Shown here: one piece after another, positions 60,822-64,000 of the stretch
Position numbering within the stretch: position 1 is the first letter of the stretch
How the letters are laid out: each line of letters starts with the position of its first letter
From: Citrifermentans bremense R1
Lineage (GTDB): Bacteria > Desulfobacterota > Desulfuromonadia > Geobacterales > Geobacteraceae
Reading direction: 5' to 3'
Length of the DNA stretch: 64,000 bases
NCBI RefSeq assembly: GCF_000426865.1
Contig: NZ_AUGE01000001.1
Location: 248,001 to 312,000 of the forward strand
Notes under the pieces: model-generated
What the model saw: the letters and a program-made list of their open reading frames with translations, nothing else
Told to the model about the DNA's origin: nothing
Database searches by the model: none
Program-made: the position numbers and the translations under genes

Positions 60822-62629
60822 GGTGTTTTTTCTCCAGTACCTGAAGGCCCCGCGAGGGGGAGTGTGACGGTAAAGGTGGCGCCGGTGCCGGTCCCTCCCG
60901 TAACGGAAACGGACCCGCCATGGGAAAGGACGATGGTCTGCAGGATGGACAACCCGAGCCCTCCCCCGGAGACCTTGGTCGTATAAAAGGGATCGAAAAG
61001 CTGCTCGCACTTGTCCGGGGCGATTCCCCTACCGGAATCGCTCACAAGTATGTAGGCCTGGCTCTCTTTGCGGTAGGCGATGACCTTGAGGGTCCTGTCA
61101 CCGGCGACCCCATCCATCGCCTCCATCGCGTTCAGCACCAGGTTCAAGAGCACCTGGTGGATTTGCTCGGGGTCGCAGACAAGCTCAAGAGGCGACTCGA
61201 TATCGGTGGTGGGGGTAACGCCGTACTGGGCCAGTCGCTGGTCGACCAGTTGCAGCAGGCGCCGCACGATTTCGGCCAGGTCGACCGTCTGCAGCCGCAG
61301 GGGGCGTGGGCGCGCGAAATCCAGAACGTCTTTCAACAGGCGGTTCAGGCGCTGGATTTCCCCGTCGGCAATGGAGAAGTTCTCGCAGAGGACCCCGGTG
61401 GGCTCGATCTTCTTGCGGATCATCTGCATGTTCATCTGGATGGCGGAAAGGGGGTTGCGGATCTCGTGGGCGAGCCCGAGCGCCAGATGCCCGACGGCGG
61501 CCACCTTCTTGGCGACCAGCAGTTCGTCGAAGGTCGCCTCCAGGCGCGAATGGGCCTCGCTCAAGGCGCGGGTGTGCAGGCCGACCTGTGCGGTAAGCGT
61601 GCGGTTCCAGTGATAAAGCAGCGCGATGAGGAATGCCGCCCCTCCGATTATGGTGACGAGGAGCGTGGTGGAAATGGCCTCCTGCCGCTGCAGGAACGAG
61701 GAAAGGAGCGCTTCCACCTCCCTTTCCGGCGTGGTCACCCCCACGGTCCAGAGCCGGTTTTCCAGGCGCACCGGGTGGTAACTGACCAGCTTTCTGACCT
61801 TCAGGCGCGGGTCGGCCGGATCCTCGAACTCGTACCAGCCGCTGCCGGGTTTGCCGTCCTCAGCCGAAAGGAGCAGCTCGTAAAGGCGCGGCCATCTGCG
61901 TCGCAGCGCCTCGTCGAAGGTCTGCCCCGCGATCCTGCCGTTCGGGTCGACCAGGATGGTCCTGGTGGTGCTGTCCATGAGCCAGGCCTGGCCGTGCTTG
62001 CCGATCTTGACGGAGAGGACGTGCTTTCGGGCCAGCTTGTCGAAATCGAGCGTGCAGGCGACCACGCCGTGGAACTCGCCGCGCGGACCGTAGATCCCTC
62101 TAGCTACGATCAACTCCTTTACCCCGCGTTTCCGCCCCCCCGCCAACGGCATGAAGGGCGAGATGTACATCCGCCCCGGCTGCCGCTGATCCCGCACCCA
62201 GCGGTAGTAGTCGCGCCAGGCATAGCTGCGCCCCAAGGTGAAATTGTCGTGCGGTTCTATGGCGACGGCGACCCCCTTGCTGTCGAAGACGACCAGGTCG
62301 ATGACGGGGGTACCGAGCAGCGAGCCGTAGATCTTTTCCAGATGCACCTTGAGCCGTTGCGACTGTTCGCGGTCGACCTCTTTGCCGTCGAAGAGGCCGG
62401 CGACCAGTTCGAGGTTGCGGCTGAAGGTGGCGAACATTTCGTCGAGGGAGTGCGCCGTGAGTTCGGCGACGAGGTACTGCTGGCGGTTGTACTGTTCGAA
62501 GAAGCGGGCGCGCGCCTCGGCGCGGACCTCGTTGTTGGCGCGGCGGATGGTGATGAAGGCGCAGACGGTCAGGCCTACGATAAGCAAAAGGGCAAGCGGG
62601 AGTTTGAATGTGCGGAAAAAGGCGGTCAT
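60818..62629 (-). CDS. bamV: Sensor histidine kinase BamV
   Basis: 603 aa. Membrane helix at about 10-28, a periplasmic Cache-like sensor region to ~315, second helix ~320-340. HisKA follows with His388 (HLALGLAHEIRNP), then HATPase with NLVLNAMEAMDG, VSDSGRGIAPDKCEQLFDPF and GGGLGLSIL. Partner of BamW by four-base overlap. The periplasmic domain could sense an aromatic acid. RBS AAAGGGATC; shared-operator site upstream at 62785-62821. Confidence 0.9.
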   Translation of the reverse strand: MTAFFRTFKLPLALLLIVGLTVCAFITIRRANNEVRAEARARFFEQYNRQQYLVAELTAHSLDEMFATFSRNLELVAGLFDGKEVDREQSQRLKVHLEKIYGSLLGTPVIDLVVFDSKGVAVAIEPHDNFTLGRSYAWRDYYRWVRDQRQPGRMYISPFMPLAGGRKRGVKELIVARGIYGPRGEFHGVVACTLDFDKLARKHVLSVKIGKHGQAWLMDSTTRTILVDPNGRIAGQTFDEALRRRWPRLYELLLSAEDGKPGSGWYEFEDPADPRLKVRKLVSYHPVRLENRLWTVGVTTPEREVEALLSSFLQRQEAISTTLLVTIIGGAAFLIALLYHWNRTLTAQVGLHTRALSEAHSRLEATFDELLVAKKVAAVGHLALGLAHEIRNPLSAIQMNMQMIRKKIEPTGVLCENFSIADGEIQRLNRLLKDVLDFARPRPLRLQTVDLAEIVRRLLQLVDQRLAQYGVTPTTDIESPLELVCDPEQIHQVLLNLVLNAMEAMDGVAGDRTLKVIAYRKESQAYILVSDSGRGIAPDKCEQLFDPFYTTKVSGGGLGLSILQTIVLSHGGSVSVTGGTGTGATFTVTLPLAGPSGTGEKTP

Positions 62630-62715
62630 GTAACGATCCCTTTCCTGTTTGATCCGCGAGCCGATTGCATAGCTCCTCCCCCCAGCGGGGGGAGGCCGGG
62701 AGGGGGGATGCCGCA

Positions 62716-62746
62716 GGGGACTGGCTCCGTCAGGTGCCTGTCCCCC
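62716..62746. repeat. REP-like palindrome, copy 10
   Basis: GGGGACTGGCTCCGTCAGG followed by TGCCTGTCCCCC, preceded by a GC-rich hairpin (62670-62707). It lies between the bamV start and its operator site, so it would be in the 5' leader of bamVW. Confidence 0.85.
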
Positions 62747-62784
62747 TTCCCCCTGTCCCCCTGAGTTAGAGTGGCCGGGCTAAT

Positions 62785-62821
62785 TTGGTATAGCGGTACC
62801 ATATTACACCAATTTGGTCAA
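62785..62821 (-). promoter_or_regulatory. Promoter-like site with shared operator, upstream of bamVW
   Basis: Minus strand: TTGACC (62816-62821), 17-bp spacer, weak -10 TACCGC. GGTA-CCGCTA-TACC covers the -10, and TTGGT/ACCAA arms at 62785 and 62808 give an outer dyad. It suggests that the two-component system itself is under the common regulator. Confidence 0.6.
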
Positions 62822-62876
62822 GCTCAATCATGCCTGCCCCTCCAGGGGCCGCGCCGCGACGATTATTTCCCGTTTT

Positions 62877-63614
62877 TTACACCAGCAGCATCTTGAGCCC
62901 TGCCACCGTCAGCACCAACGAGAGCGCCTTTACGACCCTGCGCACAGGGAGGAAGCTGCTCCCCAGGAAGGAACCGACGCACCCTCCCAAGAGCGCCGCC
63001 ACCGCCAGAAGCGGCGCGAAACCGGGGACCAGCTGCAGGCTGCTCGCATGCCCCAGGAGCCCCGCACAGGAGTTGACCAGGATGAAGAGAGCCGCCACGC
63101 CGGAAACCTCCCGCGCCCGCCCCCAACGCAAAAGCATCAATAGCGGACTCAAGAAGATCCCCCCGCCCACCCCGGTGAGCCCGGAGAGCAGCCCCAGCAC
63201 GGCGCCCAAAAGGAGCGCTGCGGTAAGCGGCGGACGGCGCAGCGAGCCCACATCCGGTTCCTTGTGGACCAGGAGCCGGCACGCCGAGGCCAAGAGGACC
63301 ATCCCCACCAGGGGACGGTAAAGATGCTGCGGCAGGCTCAGGTACCCCCCCAGGAAGCTGAACGGGATCGAGGTGGCGGCGAAGGGCCAGAAGAGCCCCC
63401 AGGAGAAATGGCCGGCGCGCCGGAAGGAATAGGCGGCCACCGACGCCACCATTATGTTCAGCAGCAAGGCGGTGGGCTTGAAAACCTCCGGCACCACGCT
63501 GAAAAGCGCCAGCACAGCGATGTAACCGGAGGCGCCTCCGTGGCCGACGCAGGAGTAGAGGACGGCAACGGTCAGGATGGCACTGAAGAGAACGAGGTAG
63601 GTCTCAATATTCAT
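62877..63614 (-). CDS. TSUP-family (TauE/SafE) membrane transporter
   Basis: 245 aa with about eight hydrophobic segments and the paired family motifs YSCVGHGGASGYIAVL and LSGLTGVGGGIFLSPLLM. Members export sulfite, sulfoacetate or other organosulfur anions, or import acids. Overlaps the upstream MocA-like gene by four bases, so linked to molybdenum enzyme genes outside the window. RBS AAAGGATC. Confidence 0.87.
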   Translation of the reverse strand: MNIETYLVLFSAILTVAVLYSCVGHGGASGYIAVLALFSVVPEVFKPTALLLNIMVASVAAYSFRRAGHFSWGLFWPFAATSIPFSFLGGYLSLPQHLYRPLVGMVLLASACRLLVHKEPDVGSLRRPPLTAALLLGAVLGLLSGLTGVGGGIFLSPLLMLLRWGRAREVSGVAALFILVNSCAGLLGHASSLQLVPGFAPLLAVAALLGGCVGSFLGSSFLPVRRVVKALSLVLTVAGLKMLLV

Positions 63615-64000
63615 GACGGGATCCTTTCTCTGCTGCTGCTGTTGATGATTGCCTGGGCGCCCGCCTCGCCGGCCGCTTCTGTTTCAAGCAGCCGGCGGTA
63701 ATCGGCGGCGGTGTCTATATCAAAGTGTATGGCTGCGTCTTCTACCGGGACCTGCAACAGGCGCCCCTGATACTGCTGGAAGAGCGGCCTCGCGCCGCAG
63801 TCCGCGTCGAGCCTCTCGATGGCGGGGAAGGTCTCGCGGTCGAAGAGCACCGGGTTGCCGCGCTTACCACGGTACATGGGCATCACGATCGGCGCCGGAG
63901 AGGCTTGGTAGGAGCGGACCAAGGTGTCTATCAGCGCCGGAGTGATCAGCGGCTGATCCCCCAGGAGAAACAGGGCGGCGTCGGTTTCAGCCCCCAGGAG
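63611..64000 (-). CDS. MocA-like molybdopterin nucleotidyltransferase, partial (N-terminus outside the window)
   Basis: The frame is open to the right edge; about 129 codons are visible. The segment ALFLLGDQPLITPALIDTL is the metal-binding loop (GDQP) of MobA/MocA nucleotidyltransferases. Later come MPMYRGKRGNPVLFDRETFP and, near the end, FDIDTAADYRRLLE, both typical. It likely forms the CMP-pterin cofactor of a xanthine-dehydrogenase-type enzyme. The start of the gene is not visible. Confidence 0.88.
   Translation of the reverse strand, partial: LLGAETDAALFLLGDQPLITPALIDTLVRSYQASPAPIVMPMYRGKRGNPVLFDRETFPAIERLDADCGARPLFQQYQGRLLQVPVEDAAIHFDIDTAADYRRLLETEAAGEAGAQAIINSSSRERIPS

Overview
The window looks like a chromosomal catabolic island of an anaerobic Desulfobacterota bacterium of the Geobacter group (Geobacter, Citrifermentans or Geomonas type). 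The evidence is an essentially complete anaerobic benzoate to benzoyl-CoA pathway of the ATP-independent class II type, with BamB-I recognisable by order and motifs. It also carries two ETF plus membrane Fe-S oxidoreductase modules, high GC with long antisense open frames, and many short GC-rich palindromic repeats at operon ends. The species cannot be fixed from sequence alone.

Layout. 1-1517: end of an effector-binding-domain gene, an 18-copy 21-bp tandem array, and two small genes. 1553-16565: ribBA, etfAB/EMO module 1, a second etfB and ferredoxin-fused etfA, sucCD, EMO module 2, and crotonase, 3-hydroxyacyl-CoA dehydrogenase and thiolase for crotonyl-CoA to acetyl-CoA. 16753-27459: one operon with a glutaryl-CoA dehydrogenase, a GcdA-type carboxyltransferase, a pyruvate-carboxyltransferase protein with two biotinyl domains, malic enzyme, a methyltransferase, a crotonase and an amidohydrolase. 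27788-38656: bamBCDEFGHI (bamF needs an in-frame UGA read as selenocysteine). 38805-43268: bamA, a thioesterase, an acetyltransferase with a cysteine-free Rrf2 regulator, and a CoA-transferase. 44031-54833: a sigma-54 activator, fdhD, moaA, an amidohydrolase, thiolase, SDR, bamR, bamQ, and a CoA-transferase/GNAT fusion. 55103-64000: bamY, a porin, a permease, the two-component pair bamWV, a TSUP permease and a truncated MocA-like gene.

How it fits together. Porin and permease probably bring in the aromatic acid. BamY (or a CoA-transferase) makes benzoyl-CoA and the BamB-I complex reduces the ring. BamR, BamQ and BamA convert the dienoyl-CoA to 3-hydroxypimeloyl-CoA, and SDR plus thiolase give glutaryl-CoA. 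The dehydrogenase then gives glutaconyl-CoA or crotonyl-CoA, and hydratase, dehydrogenase and thiolase give acetyl-CoA. ETFs and EMO-type oxidoreductases pass acyl-CoA electrons to menaquinone.

Two points stand out. First, the dehydrogenase has Val instead of Tyr before its catalytic Glu, the signature of non-decarboxylating enzymes. It sits with a GcdA subunit and a biotinylated pyruvate-carboxyltransferase but without the membrane pump GcdB, which suggests a soluble glutaconyl-CoA:pyruvate transcarboxylase. Second, one operator-like motif (RGTA-N6-TACC, often with an upstream TGGTA) lies over the -10 region of about nine promoters, including that of the Rrf2 gene, which outlines a regulon.
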